Shown: positions 16,253 through 25,128, counted from the first letter of the stretch. The stretch is DNA of 35,361 nt from an uncultured Cellvibrionales bacterium (GCA_913050115.1 CAJWZU010000029.1:1-35361); one strand, 5' to 3'. A program made the numbers and translations. Notes: generated by a model from the letters alone, not told the origin.

Positions 16253-17428
16253 ATGTTTAAGATTAAAACTTACAACGCTATTTCTACTAAAGGCCTGAGC
16301 CGTTTTTCTAGCGAAAGCTACGAAGTCGCCAGCGAGATCAGCCATGCCGATGCTTACATGCTACGCAGCCATAAACTGCATGACGAAGCCCTACCTGAGA
16401 CGGTTAAGGCTGTTGGGCGTGCCGGTGCCGGCACCAATAATGTACCGGTAGATGACTACAGCAAGAAAGGTGTGGTGGTGTTCAATGCCCCTGGTGCCAA
16501 TGCTAATGCCGTAAAAGAGCTGGTTATGACCGGTATGCTGCTGGCCTCGCGCGGTATAGTCCCTGGTATGGACTACGTTAAAACTCTAAGCGGCATGACC
16601 GACGCAGAAGAGATGGGTAAATTGTGCGAAAAAGAAAAGAAGAATTTCGCCGGTTCAGAATTAATGGGTAAAACGCTGGGTGTTGTCGGTCTCGGAGCCA
16701 TTGGCTCCATGGTCGCGGATATGGCGCTCGGCTTTGGTATGAAGGTAATCGGTTTTGACCCAGCCCTGTCGGTAGAAGCCGCTTGGAAGTTGCCAAGTGC
16801 CGTAAAACGCGCCGAAAATTTGCAGTCGCTGTTGGCTAATTGTGACTATGTCACTATACATGTGCCCGCTATTGCGCCGACCTTGAACATGATTAATGCA
16901 GACAGCCTCAAAGCGGCCAAAGCGGGTCAAGTACTGTTGAATTTTGCTCGCGAATCCATCGTCAACTCTGAAGCGGTAGCCGCGAATCTAGACTCTGAAG
17001 GCGGGTTGCGTCAGTACATCTGCGACTTTCCACACCCGAGCCTGATGGAGCGCGATGATGTTTACATTATGCCGCACATTGGCGCCTCAACAGCCGAGGC
17101 CGAAGAGAACTGCGCCATTATGGTGGCCGATCAGCTGATGGATTATTTAGAAAATGGCAACATTAAAAACTCAGTTAACTTTCCGCTGGTAATCATGGAT
17201 CGTGCCGCTAACGCCAGCCGCATGACCTTCACTAATAACAATGTTTCCGGTGTGCTGGGCGATGTGTTGGCTATTTTATCGAGCAATAGCGTCAATGTTG
17301 TCGATATGGTCAATAAAAGTCGCGGCGATTTGGCTTACAGCATTATCGATCTGGAATCGGCACCATCTTGCGATGTTGTTAATGCTATTACCGATATTGA
17401 ACATGTAATCAATGTGCGTGTTCTCTAA
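16253..17428 (+). CDS. serA: D-3-phosphoglycerate dehydrogenase with C-terminal ACT domain
   Basis: SerA oxidises 3-phosphoglycerate with NAD+, the first step of serine synthesis. The 391-residue protein has the NAD-binding Rossmann segment VVGLGAIGSMVADMALGFGM near residue 143, the catalytic arginine region LLNFARESIVNS and the catalytic histidine in MPHIGASTAEAEENCA. A C-terminal ACT domain (from about residue 320, starting near NNNVSGVLGDVLAILSS) suggests amino-acid feedback. It is of the short PGDH class with the CDFPHPSL stretch instead of the E. coli-type segment. AAGGA precedes the ATG. Gene order is serC-serA. Confidence 0.94.
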   Translation: MFKIKTYNAISTKGLSRFSSESYEVASEISHADAYMLRSHKLHDEALPETVKAVGRAGAGTNNVPVDDYSKKGVVVFNAPGANANAVKELVMTGMLLASRGIVPGMDYVKTLSGMTDAEEMGKLCEKEKKNFAGSELMGKTLGVVGLGAIGSMVADMALGFGMKVIGFDPALSVEAAWKLPSAVKRAENLQSLLANCDYVTIHVPAIAPTLNMINADSLKAAKAGQVLLNFARESIVNSEAVAANLDSEGGLRQYICDFPHPSLMERDDVYIMPHIGASTAEAEENCAIMVADQLMDYLENGNIKNSVNFPLVIMDRAANASRMTFTNNNVSGVLGDVLAILSSNSVNVVDMVNKSRGDLAYSIIDLESAPSCDVVNAITDIEHVINVRVL

Positions 17429-17456
17429 ATTTAAGGGTTTTTACTGACATAAACGG

Positions 17457-17493
17457 CGGCCATATCGATCTTTTGATATGGCCGTTGTTCTTT
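17457..17493 (+). terminator. Terminator after serA
   Basis: Ten-base perfect arms cggccatatc and gatatggccg enclose an eight-base loop and are followed by ttgttcttt. The next gene's Shine-Dalgarno (AAGGAG) overlaps the tail, so read-through probably feeds that gene. Confidence 0.7.
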
Positions 17494-17506
17494 AAGGAGT
17501 TATCAA

Positions 17507-17800
17507 TTGAATAAAAACAGCCAAACGGAGATTGAAGCAGCCAGTTTTAGGCGCCTGCTTAAGCACCTGGATGACAATAAAGACGCGCAAAATATTGATT
17601 TGATGAATTTGGCTAATTTTTGCCGTAATTGCCTGGCAAAATGGTATATGGCCGAAGCGGTCGAACGCGGCGAGTCGGTCGATTACGATCAGGCTCGGGA
17701 AGCAATTTATGGCATGCCCTATAGTGACTGGAAAGACAAATACCAGTTGCCGGCGACAGCTGTGCAGATGGCCGCATTTGATGCGCGCGGCAAGGGTTAA
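17507..17800 (+). CDS. DUF1244-family protein
   Basis: A 97-residue cytoplasmic protein of the DUF1244 family. Wording such as EAASFRRLLKHL, NIDLMNLANFCRNCLAKWY and YGMPYSDWKDKYQ matches family members I know from alpha- and gammaproteobacteria. It has a FCRNC cysteine pair. The start is a TTG with a perfect AAGGAG seven bases upstream; no in-frame ATG precedes the conserved part. The function of the family is unknown. The next gene begins four bases after its stop. Confidence 0.88.
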   Translation: MNKNSQTEIEAASFRRLLKHLDDNKDAQNIDLMNLANFCRNCLAKWYMAEAVERGESVDYDQAREAIYGMPYSDWKDKYQLPATAVQMAAFDARGKG

Positions 17801-17803
17801 CGC

Positions 17804-18118
17804 GTGTACAAATTGGGCTTCTTTGTTCCTGAAACGCATCTAGATGTCGTTAAAGCGGCAGTCTTTGGTGCCGGTGGCGGGCGTATCGGTAACTATGATC
17901 ACTGTTGCTGGCAGGTGCTAGGGCGAGGTCAGTTTAGAGCCTTGGCTGGGGCTGAGCCTTTTGTAGGCGAGCCGGATAAACTCGTGGAGGTTGACGAGTG
18001 GCGAGTAGAAATGGTTTGTACAGATGAGCTTGTGCGCCACGCCGTAGTGGCATTAAAAAAGGCTCATCCCTACGAGGAGCCGGCTTTTGAGGTTTGGCCG
18101 CTGACTGATTTCAGTTAG
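17804..18118 (+). CDS. Short NIF3/YqfO-like (CutA/PII-like fold) protein
   Basis: A 104-residue protein corresponding to the small inserted or stand-alone domain of NIF3/YqfO proteins. Motifs include KLGFFVPETHLDVVKAAVF, GAGGGRIGNYDHCCW, and the C-terminal ALKKAHPYEEPAFEVWPL, where HPYEEPA is characteristic of this fold. It lacks the metal-binding NIF3 core. It starts with GTG four bases after the DUF1244 stop, so the two are an operon. The role is unknown. Confidence 0.85.
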   Translation: MYKLGFFVPETHLDVVKAAVFGAGGGRIGNYDHCCWQVLGRGQFRALAGAEPFVGEPDKLVEVDEWRVEMVCTDELVRHAVVALKKAHPYEEPAFEVWPLTDFS

Positions 18119-18124
18119 TGCTCG

Positions 18125-18679
18125 TTATGCGATGCGCAGTTTGCGAATGTCATTACGTTTACGACGATCAGTGTTGATGTCGGTGCGCCCCAGTGCGCGG
18201 CGATCAAACCCGGAGCGGCGCTTCACAGTGCGACGCTCTCGTACTACACCGTTAACAGTTTGTAGTTGAATCCAAGCGCTGCCACCAAGATTGTCAATGG
18301 CCTGCTTGATTTGGCTGGCCCGTTCGATCGGCAGTGAGCCTTTAATTAACATTGGCTGGCCGGAAGACAATTTGAGGCAATGTTGAGATTGTAATTTAAA
18401 GTGCTTGGCCATGGCACTGGTGACTTGCAGAGACTGCAATGGATCGACGTATTTATCGATATAGAAAACAGCGAAACGGGCGTTTGAGTGCTTTTCTGGA
18501 TCATCATCCGCGGTATTTTCTGGCGGAACATCGCAGTCGCCAAAATCATCGCTGTATTTGTCGATATATTTAACTGTGCAGTTGCCCTCTGCGACGAATT
18601 CGGGGTCGATATTATCTATCCATTCATACTGGGTCGGTGGCAGTGAATCTGCTTTTTGAGTCAGGGTGGGTGGCGTCAT
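18125..18679 (-). CDS. Uncharacterised protein with repeated YIDKY motif and basic C-terminus
   Basis: I do not recognise this 184-residue protein. Its acidic N-terminal half contains the repeated element VKYIDKYSDD (about residue 36) and VFYIDKYVDP (about residue 71). The middle (PMLIKGSLPIERASQIKQAI, then GGSAWIQL) resembles a small alpha/beta domain of the kind seen in L7/L12 C-terminal-like folds, a weak comparison. The last 40 residues are strongly basic with RRTVKRRSGFDRRALGR; RRSGxDRR elements occur in diverse bacterial regulators. There is no signal peptide. It is convergent with the NIF3-like gene with six bases between stops. Confidence 0.7.
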   Translation of the reverse strand: MTPPTLTQKADSLPPTQYEWIDNIDPEFVAEGNCTVKYIDKYSDDFGDCDVPPENTADDDPEKHSNARFAVFYIDKYVDPLQSLQVTSAMAKHFKLQSQHCLKLSSGQPMLIKGSLPIERASQIKQAIDNLGGSAWIQLQTVNGVVRERRTVKRRSGFDRRALGRTDINTDRRKRNDIRKLRIA

Positions 18680-18759
18680 CGAGGTACCTGCTGATTGCGC
18701 TATTACTTATTGATGGCTATTTTATAGGCAAAATCATACGGTTGAGCGTCTTCAGGCTG

Positions 18760-18786
18760 GTTATGCTTAGAATAAAAAAGCATAAC
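18760..18786. other. Inverted repeat between the Nudix and YIDKY genes
   Basis: Arms gttatgctt (18760-18768) and aagcataac (18778-18786) are perfect complements. No T-tract follows on the minus strand, so it may be a weak intergenic hairpin or an operator upstream of the YIDKY gene. Confidence 0.35.
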
Positions 18787-18861
18787 TAGCTGTGATCGAA
18801 CTCTTGTTACGATTATTCATTCCCAATGAATTTCAATCGATTGTTGTGTGTTAATGTTTTT

Positions 18862-19398
18862 TCAGATCATTTTTTTCATTACTTCTCTGCGCAAAGGGTA
18901 GCTTTGATTTTTGCGATCGTTGAAAAAGTGCTCCAGAGTACGTGTCACCACTGGAAACGCAAGCTCTGACCAAGGGATGTCAGCCTCATCAAATAGCGCT
19001 ACCTCAAGAGACTCTTCACCGGCGCAAAAACTTAGGTCGATAAGTTGCGCCCGATAAAAAAAATACACCTGATTAATATGCGGCAGATCAAACAGGGTAT
19101 AGAGATCGTCAACGCGCACTCGGGCTTGAGCTTCTTCCTGGGTCTCCCTAATAGCCCCGTCTTCTGTGCTTTCGCCATTTTCCATAAAGCCCGCAGGTAA
19201 GGTCCACAGCCCGTACCGAGGTGCTATGGCGCGTTTACAGAGCAGCACTTGATCTTTATATATAGGCAGGGTGCCAGTGATAATGCATGGGTTTTGGTAG
19301 TGAATGGTATCGCATTGATCGCAGGTGTAGCGCTCGCGGTTATCGCCTGTAGGAACCCGCAAAATGACTTTGGTGCCGCAGTGGCTGCAGTAGTTCAT
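18862..19398 (-). CDS. Nudix hydrolase with N-terminal zinc ribbon
   Basis: A 178-residue nucleotide pyrophosphohydrolase of the kind grouped with ADP-ribose/NADH pyrophosphatases. The N-terminus MNYCSHCG and the later CDQCDTIHYQNP form a four-cysteine zinc ribbon. The Nudix box GFMENGESTEDGAIRETQEE follows near residue 75, with the catalytic REx2EE glutamates; the usual glycine two positions after EE is replaced. I choose ATG 19398, because relatives begin directly at the zinc ribbon; an upstream start at 19452 would add 18 unconserved residues. The substrate cannot be told from sequence. It is divergent from the CoA-pyrophosphatase-like gene. Confidence 0.87.
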   Translation of the reverse strand: MNYCSHCGTKVILRVPTGDNRERYTCDQCDTIHYQNPCIITGTLPIYKDQVLLCKRAIAPRYGLWTLPAGFMENGESTEDGAIRETQEEAQARVRVDDLYTLFDLPHINQVYFFYRAQLIDLSFCAGEESLEVALFDEADIPWSELAFPVVTRTLEHFFNDRKNQSYPLRREVMKKMI

Positions 19399-19532
19399 AA
19401 CGGTTACTTCTTGCCAATAGGTGACGTTAGTATAAACGCCTTCTGCTTTCACAGCAGTGAGTTTGTGGTTGCGTTTTGGTTACCGAAAGCGGAAGCTAAA
19501 GTCAGTTGACTGGGTTGGTAAAGGAGGTCTGT

Positions 19533-20144
19533 TTGCAGCACTTTGAAGCGCGTCTTAAAGCTTTGTACCCACTGTCTAAGCGGCAGGGGGTTTTTTCCAG
19601 TGAGGCGGCAGTGGCTTTACTGATAACTCGCCCCACACGTGAGCAGGAGCCGGTGTTAGTGTTAACTCGGCGTGCCACTCATCTTCGTACTCATGCTGGC
19701 GAGATCGCGTTTCCTGGAGGTAAGTGGGAGCCGGGCGACAGCGATTTGGCGGCAACGGCTTTGCGTGAAAGCTGGGAGGAAATCAATATTCCCACCAATA
19801 ACGTTGAATTGATTGCTACCCTACCGAGTAGCAGTACTCGCAGCGGTACGGTGGTAACCCCCTATATCGGTTGGATAGATACCCTTGAAGGGCTAATACC
19901 TAATGCCGATGAGTTGGACAGAGTGTTTTCTGTGCCGCTGTCATACTTGCAGCAAGACCCCCGCGTTCGTACCGATGTATTTATCTGTAACGGTCGTAAG
20001 CGACGAATCCCTGTTTATAAATATGCGGGCTTTACCATCTGGGGGTTTACCGCAGCAGTGATCGTCCAGCTGCTCAACAGCGGTTTTGATGCGATCATCG
20101 ATACTCAGTGTTCACGCTCGGATGAGCGAATTTTTAGTGATTGA
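19533..20144 (+). CDS. CoA pyrophosphatase-like Nudix hydrolase (NudL-type)
   Basis: This enzyme type cleaves coenzyme A to phosphopantetheine and 3',5'-ADP. The UPF0035 signature VLTRRATHLRTHAGEIAFPGG (given in part: LRTHAGEIAFPGG) is followed by the Nudix box GKWEPGDSDLAATALRESWEE, the standard CoA-pyrophosphatase arrangement, and by TPYIGWID and WGFTAAV near the end. A strong Shine-Dalgarno (AAAGGAGG, 19520-19527) sits five bases before a TTG at 19533, which I take as the start; a TTG at 19506 is less likely. Its 3' end overlaps corB tail to tail by 11 bases. Confidence 0.88.
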   Translation: MQHFEARLKALYPLSKRQGVFSSEAAVALLITRPTREQEPVLVLTRRATHLRTHAGEIAFPGGKWEPGDSDLAATALRESWEEINIPTNNVELIATLPSSSTRSGTVVTPYIGWIDTLEGLIPNADELDRVFSVPLSYLQQDPRVRTDVFICNGRKRRIPVYKYAGFTIWGFTAAVIVQLLNSGFDAIIDTQCSRSDERIFSD

Positions 20145-21402
20145 TCGCTCTGGCTTTAGCGGTCACTATCATTTTGACCGACAGCTTTTCAGTTTCAAAG
20201 TGATAGTCGCCAATACGAAAGCTTATGCGGGCATCGGGAATATCTTCAAGGTATTCCATCGCCAAACCGTTAAGTGTTTTTGGACCGTCGACTGGCAGGT
20301 TCCAATTTAGATTGCGGTTAATATCGCGAATCGATGCACTGCCTTCAATTAGTTGCCAGCCCTGCGCCAGCGCTTGAATATCAGCGTTTTCTTCTTCGGC
20401 GCGATTGGTGGTGAAATCACCCACTATTTCTTCCAATAAATCTTCCATAGTGACCAGCCCCTGAACGTCGCCGTATTCGTCTACCACCAATGCCATACGG
20501 CGTTTTGCGCTTTTAAAATTGAGCAGCTGGGTGTGCAAAGGAGTGCCTTCAGGAACAAAGTAGGGCTCGCCTGAAAAACGTTTGATGGCGGCGTGAGTGA
20601 TTTTGCTATCGTCGCCATGTAAAAAGCGAAGGGCATTACGCAGGTGCAAGATACCTACCGCATTGTTGATGTCGCCCTTGTACACCGGTAAGCGGGTGTA
20701 ATCGCTGTTGCGCAGTTGTGACAGCAATTCTGCGACAGGGCTGTCAAGGTTGATACCGATGACCTCGTTGCGCGGGATCATGATGTCTTCGACGGTAGCT
20801 TTCTCTAAGTCGAGTACATTAAGCAGCATGCCTTGGTGCTGTTCTGGGATCAGGTCACCCGCTTCGTCTACCACGGTGCGCAATTCCTCGGGGCGCAGTT
20901 GTTCGCTGGGTGCTGTGTGAGTGTTAACGCCAAAAAGACGAGCTATACGATTGGATACGCTGTTAACCATCCACACGAAGGGGGCCAGTAAGCTGAGTAA
21001 CGGCTTTAAGACTAGGCTGGCAGGGAAGGCGATTTTTTCTGGGTGCAAGGCGGCAATGGTTTTGGGGGTGACTTCGGCAAATATTAAGATCACCACTGTC
21101 AGCCCTAAGGTGGCAATAGCGATGCCAGCGTCGCCGAAGAGGCGAATACCGATAACCGTGGCAATAGAAGTAGCGAAAATATTAACCAAATTATTGCCGA
21201 TTAGAATTACGCCAATCAGACGGTCAGGACGATTGAGCAGTAATGAGGCGCGCATAGCACCTTTATGCTTTTTGTTGACCAGGTGTTTCAAGCGGTAGCG
21301 GTTGAGCGACATCATGCTCGTTTCAGAGCTTGAGAAGAATGCGGAGAGGATGATTAGGCTTGCCAGCACGGTAAAAAGCAGACCGATGGATATGTCGTTC
21401 AA
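20134..21402 (-). CDS. corB: CorB/CNNM-family membrane protein (magnesium/cobalt transport)
   Basis: A 422-residue member of the CNNM/HlyC-CorC family. It has an N-terminal DUF21 membrane domain with about four helices (IILSAFFSSSETSMMSLNR, VILIGNNLVNIFATSIATVIG, LIFAEVTPKTIA), then a CBS pair beginning near TVEDIMIPRNEV and ending MALVVDEYGDVQGLVTMEDLLEEIVGD (shortened), and a C-terminal CorC_HlyC domain (DINRNLNWNLP...). Related proteins bind Mg-ATP in the CBS pair and take part in Mg2+/Co2+ movement. Start is a TTG (MNDISIG); no upstream ATG is open. It follows ypjD on the same strand. Confidence 0.93.
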   Translation of the reverse strand: MNDISIGLLFTVLASLIILSAFFSSSETSMMSLNRYRLKHLVNKKHKGAMRASLLLNRPDRLIGVILIGNNLVNIFATSIATVIGIRLFGDAGIAIATLGLTVVILIFAEVTPKTIAALHPEKIAFPASLVLKPLLSLLAPFVWMVNSVSNRIARLFGVNTHTAPSEQLRPEELRTVVDEAGDLIPEQHQGMLLNVLDLEKATVEDIMIPRNEVIGINLDSPVAELLSQLRNSDYTRLPVYKGDINNAVGILHLRNALRFLHGDDSKITHAAIKRFSGEPYFVPEGTPLHTQLLNFKSAKRRMALVVDEYGDVQGLVTMEDLLEEIVGDFTTNRAEEENADIQALAQGWQLIEGSASIRDINRNLNWNLPVDGPKTLNGLAMEYLEDIPDARISFRIGDYHFETEKLSVKMIVTAKARAINH

Positions 21403-21588
21403 AAAGGTCGAGCCTCACACTTTAAATGGAATACTATTTTCTATTAGAATGGCTTTTGAAGCAAATATCTAGCTTAGCTCATAAAACCGTTAAAGGACCG
21501 TCGGCATTGCGATCATTGCAAAAGTAGCCCCTCTGCCAGGTTATTCTTCGGCTAGAAGAAGACTAGAAGGCAGCGAGTATAGCGATCT

Positions 21589-22392
21589 TTATAGCAGCAC
21601 TTCCAATACTAGTTTGCTGCCAAAATAGGCTAGCATTAGTGCCGTAAAACCGACCAGAGTCCAGCGAATGGCTGTGTTACCCCGCCAGCCGAGCTTATGT
21701 CGGCCCCATAGTAAAGTCGCATAGATACACCAGGCGAGTAGTGAAAATAGTGTTTTGTGCGCCAAATGTTGTGCGAAGATGTCGTGCAAAAAGATAAAGC
21801 CGGTGGCAATAGACAACGTCAGTAATAGCATGCCGGCCCATAATATTTCAAATAACAGGGCCTCCATAGTTTGTAGAGGTGGCAGTAATCGCACCGCGCC
21901 AGTAGGTTGTTTGCTGCGTAATTGATGGTTTTGGAATGCAAGCAGGAGTGCTTGCATGCTGGCTATGGTCAGCAAGCTGTAGGCCAATATAGATAACAAT
22001 ATATGGCTGATTAGGCCTTGGTCTAACTGAGCGTAAAGCAGTTGTGGGCTATTGCTAAATATTGATATCAGTACCGCCAGAGCTGATAAAGGAAAGAGCA
22101 AAACAAAAAGGTTGTGCAGTGGTTTTTTTAAGCTGCTGGCCAGCACTATCGTGTTGATCACCCAGAATATTAGCGACGAGACTTTAAATATTCCAAACTG
22201 CAGTCCGTCGCTTGAAAAGATAGTATTCGTTACGCCTAGGCCGTGCAGTGTTAATGCACAGCAGGCAAGTGCCAGTAGCCAGAGTTTATTGACTTCCTCT
22301 TTACGCACGAACTGCACCACCAAGTAACCGCTGGCGGCAAGGTAGACAGCAATGGCGGCGACATTAAACGAGAGAGCGAAAGCTGTAATCAT
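21589..22392 (-). CDS. ypjD: YpjD/CcsA-type inner-membrane protein
   Basis: A 267-residue protein with about eight hydrophobic helices, matching E. coli YpjD, a member of the cytochrome c assembly (CcsA) family. Characteristic stretches are HILLSILAYSLLTIASMQALLLAF, near the middle, and HKTLFSLLAWCIYATLLWGRHKLGWRGNTAIRW near the C-terminus (both shortened here to their key histidines and GWRG). ATG 22392 has AGGA five bases upstream, so I reject the earlier start at 22446. In E. coli, ypjD and corB also lie together, divergent from ffh; the same layout here supports the names. The precise role is unclear. Confidence 0.9.
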   Translation of the reverse strand: MITAFALSFNVAAIAVYLAASGYLVVQFVRKEEVNKLWLLALACCALTLHGLGVTNTIFSSDGLQFGIFKVSSLIFWVINTIVLASSLKKPLHNLFVLLFPLSALAVLISIFSNSPQLLYAQLDQGLISHILLSILAYSLLTIASMQALLLAFQNHQLRSKQPTGAVRLLPPLQTMEALLFEILWAGMLLLTLSIATGFIFLHDIFAQHLAHKTLFSLLAWCIYATLLWGRHKLGWRGNTAIRWTLVGFTALMLAYFGSKLVLEVLL

Positions 22393-22531
22393 GGCGTCCT
22401 GCGTGTGAGAGTTTGTCTTTCGAGTGCATATTGAGGATTTTGTCATAAGGCGCGGTTAACTGCTAGGGCGATCATTTAGACTTGTGCCGTATAAGTTGGA
22501 TGTTGGGCTGGGCTACTGAAGCTAGTGCGGC

Positions 22532-22537
22532 TATAAT
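22532..22537 (+). promoter_or_regulatory. Probable -10 element of the ffh promoter
   Basis: A perfect TATAAT at 22532-22537 is followed by a G/C-rich discriminator (cgcggg), about 80 bases before the ffh ATG. The -35 region (near 22509) is only weakly similar to TTGACA. Confidence 0.5.
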
Positions 22538-22617
22538 CGCGGGCTATCAAATTCTTGTAGTGCGCGGCCCACTGGCGGCGCATCGATCAATACGCTCAGT
22601 AATAAGTGCAGGCCGCT

Positions 22618-24009
22618 ATGTTTGACAGTTTATCGGATCGTCTTTCTCATTCGCTTAAAGCCATTACCGGTAAAGCGAAACTAACCGACTCCAACATTAA
22701 GGATACTTTGCGCGAGGTGCGTAAAGCCTTGCTGGAAGCTGACGTGGCCCTGCCCGTTGTTAAAGCTTTTATTGAGCGTGTACGTAAAGCTTCTATTGGT
22801 GTGCAGGTTAGTCGAGCGCTCAACCCGGGTCAGCAGTTCGTTAAAATTGTTGAGAATGAGTTGACCGCGGTGATGGGTTCGGCAACCGAGGGCTTGAATC
22901 TCGGTGTGCTACCGCCAGCCGTTATTATGATGGCGGGTCTGCAGGGTGCGGGTAAAACCACCTCTGTAGCGAAGTTGGCGCGTTATTTGACAGAGCGCGA
23001 AAAGAAAAAAGTTATTGTTGTTAGTGCTGATGTCTATCGTCCGGCCGCTATCAAGCAGTTAGAAACTCTTGCTGCTGAGGTCGAAGTAGGTTTTTTCCCG
23101 TCGACAGCAGAGCAAAAGCCTGTAGATATTGCTAAGGGTGCGATTGAGCACGCTAAGCGTCAGCACGCCGATGTGGTGATTCTCGATACGGCCGGCCGCC
23201 TGCACGTCGACGATGAGTTGATGGGCGAAATTAAGTCGTTGCACGCCGCTGTTAATCCAGTGGAGACGCTGTTTGTGATTGACGCCATGATTGGTCAGGA
23301 TGCGGTGCATACCGCCAAGGCCTTTAATGACGCGCTGCCTCTCACCGGTGTGATACTGACCAAAGTCGACGGCGACGCTCGTGGTGGTGCTGCTTTGTCG
23401 GTTCGTCATATTACTGGCAAGCCTATTAAGTTTATGGGTGTGGGCGAAAAAGTCGACGCGCTAGAGCCATTCCACCCTGACCGTATTGCATCGCGCATTC
23501 TTGGAATGGGCGACATAATGTCGCTAATCGAGCAGGCTGAGCAGCATGTCGACAAAGAAAAAGCCGAAAAGCTGATTAATAAAGTAGTTAAGGGTAAGAA
23601 ATTTGACCTTAACGACCTGCGTGACCAGCTGGAGCAGATGCAAAATATGGGTGGGCTGGGCTCTATGCTAGAAAAGCTCCCCGGTATGGCTAAAGCCGCT
23701 GAAGCTGCTGCGCAAGCCGATATGGGTAAACAGTTTAAAGTGATGGGCGTGATTATCGATTCCATGACGCCCGGTGAGCGCTCTAATCCTGACATTCTGA
23801 GTGGTTCGCGCAAACGCCGAATTACAGTCGGTTCAGGCACTCAAGTTCAGGATCTTAACCGCCTGCTAAAGCAGCACAAGCAGATGGCGAAGATGATGAA
23901 GAAGATGAAAGGCGGTGGCATGAGTAAAATGATGCGCGGTATGGGAGGCATGCTCGGTGGCGGCGGCGGAATGCCGGGTGGGGGTTTACCGCCTGGTTTA
24001 GGGCGTTAG
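22618..24009 (+). CDS. ffh: Signal recognition particle GTPase Ffh
   Basis: Ffh binds 4.5S RNA and signal sequences of nascent membrane proteins and targets them to FtsY and the translocon. The 463-residue protein has an N domain with the ALLEADVALPVVK segment, the G domain with GLQGAGKTTSVAKLA, DTAGR and TKVDGDARGGAALS, and a methionine-rich M domain starting near DIMSLIEQAEQHV that ends in a Gly/Met-rich tail (GGMLGGGGGMPGGG). I start at ATG 22618 (MFDSLSDRL), as in other Ffh proteins; a GTG four codons earlier is open. It is divergent from ypjD. Confidence 0.97.
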   Translation: MFDSLSDRLSHSLKAITGKAKLTDSNIKDTLREVRKALLEADVALPVVKAFIERVRKASIGVQVSRALNPGQQFVKIVENELTAVMGSATEGLNLGVLPPAVIMMAGLQGAGKTTSVAKLARYLTEREKKKVIVVSADVYRPAAIKQLETLAAEVEVGFFPSTAEQKPVDIAKGAIEHAKRQHADVVILDTAGRLHVDDELMGEIKSLHAAVNPVETLFVIDAMIGQDAVHTAKAFNDALPLTGVILTKVDGDARGGAALSVRHITGKPIKFMGVGEKVDALEPFHPDRIASRILGMGDIMSLIEQAEQHVDKEKAEKLINKVVKGKKFDLNDLRDQLEQMQNMGGLGSMLEKLPGMAKAAEAAAQADMGKQFKVMGVIIDSMTPGERSNPDILSGSRKRRITVGSGTQVQDLNRLLKQHKQMAKMMKKMKGGGMSKMMRGMGGMLGGGGGMPGGGLPPGLGR

Positions 24010-24122
24010 CGCACGACTTTACACCGATGTCCTATGGGGTTTTCCGCCCCGTTTGGGTTGCTTGTTTTAGCGGCTCAAATAGTCTAAATATGCCAAAGCT
24101 ATACATGAAATTATTGTTGCTG

Positions 24123-24136
24123 TAGAATACCGCGCC
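24123..24136 (+). promoter_or_regulatory. Possible -10 and discriminator before rpsP
   Basis: TAGAAT at 24123-24128 is followed by ccgcgcc, a G/C-rich discriminator typical of stringently controlled ribosomal-protein promoters. It lies about 150 bases upstream of the rpsP ATG in the 269-base gap after ffh, giving a long leader. No clear -35 was found. Confidence 0.4.
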
Positions 24137-24278
24137 TTTCGTGGGCTCTGTCTGCGTAACGAATTTATTGGTTTGAGCTTAGGCTCTGCTGAACACAGTG
24201 TGAGCATAAATACCGGCTCGCTTTAATTAATAAGGCTCTTGCAAAGAGTTTTTTAACGAAAAACAGGAAGATACCTCA

Positions 24279-24536
24279 ATGGTAACTATTCGTCTGTCTC
24301 GTGGCGGTTCTAAGAAGCGTCCATTTTACCATCTGACCGTAACCAACAGCCGCAGCGCCCGTAATGGTCGTTTCCTTGAGCGTGTTGGTTTCTTCAACCC
24401 TATTGCTAAGGGTCAGGAAGAAGCTTTGCGCGTTGACGAAGAGCGTGTTGCATTCTGGGTTGCCCAGGGCGCACAGCTGAGTGATCGTGTTGCTAAGCTG
24501 CTGAAAGACAATAAAACTGCCGTTGTTGCCGCTTAA
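24279..24536 (+). CDS. rpsP: 30S ribosomal protein S16
   Basis: S16 is an assembly and structural protein of the 30S body. At 85 residues it has the usual size, with the conserved start [19 protein letters not shown] and the [19 protein letters not shown] motif (shortened). AGGA precedes the ATG by about ten bases. It heads the rpsP-rimM-trmD-rplS operon, which combines ribosome assembly and tRNA modification. Confidence 0.98.
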   Translation: MVTIRLSRGGSKKRPFYHLTVTNSRSARNGRFLERVGFFNPIAKGQEEALRVDEERVAFWVAQGAQLSDRVAKLLKDNKTAVVAA

Positions 24537-24579
24537 TTTAAGTGTGTACTGTGATCAGCAGTTTTGATGGAGTGCTCTT

Positions 24580-25128
24580 GTGAGTGAGAAAAAGTCTAAC
24601 TTAATCGACCTCGGGCGTATCTCCACGGTATTCGGTGTTAAGGGCTGGCTTAAAGTTCAGTCCTTTACCGAGCCGAGAGAAAATTTACTGCAGCATAAAA
24701 CTTGGTGGTTAAAAACCCGCCACGGAGTTAAGTCGGTTGAGGTTGATCAGGGGCGTCCACACGGGGCTCATGGTCAGACTTTGGTGGTACACATCAAGGG
24801 GCTCGACGATTGCGATTTGGCTCGCGAATACAGCAAAGTAATGGTTGCTGTTGAGCGAGACCAACTGCCTGAACTTGATGACGATGAATTCTATTGGCAT
24901 CAGCTTGAAGGCCTGCAGGTTATCAGTGAGTACGAAGGCCAAAGTTACCATTTTGGTGTGGTTCAAAAGCTGATAGAAACTGGCGCCAACGATGTAATAG
25001 TGGTGTCGGCAAGCGAGGGTAGTATTGATACGCGCGAGCGTTTAGTGCCGTATGTACCCGAGCGTTTTGTAAGAGGCATTGATTTAGAGCGTGGTGTGAT
25101 CACTGTAGAGTGGGATCCCGAATTCTAA
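24580..25128 (+). CDS. rimM: 16S rRNA processing protein RimM
   Basis: RimM assists maturation of the 30S head and binds S19. The protein is 182 residues with an N-terminal RimM beta-barrel ([20 protein letters not shown], then DLGR and GWLKV as key residues) and a C-terminal PRC-barrel with [12 protein letters not shown] and the final [14 protein letters not shown]. It starts with GTG (MSEKKSN) with TGGAG seven bases upstream. Its TAA overlaps the trmD ATG (TAATG). Confidence 0.96.
   Translation: MSEKKSNLIDLGRISTVFGVKGWLKVQSFTEPRENLLQHKTWWLKTRHGVKSVEVDQGRPHGAHGQTLVVHIKGLDDCDLAREYSKVMVAVERDQLPELDDDEFYWHQLEGLQVISEYEGQSYHFGVVQKLIETGANDVIVVSASEGSIDTRERLVPYVPERFVRGIDLERGVITVEWDPEF

Noticed and set aside
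23059-23840. Two long minus-strand frames opposite ffh
   Set aside because: The plus strand encodes unmistakable Ffh; the antisense frames follow its codon bias and show no motif.
24036-24050. GGGG/CCCC hairpin after ffh as a terminator
   Set aside because: Only four base pairs and no clean T-tract; too weak to annotate.
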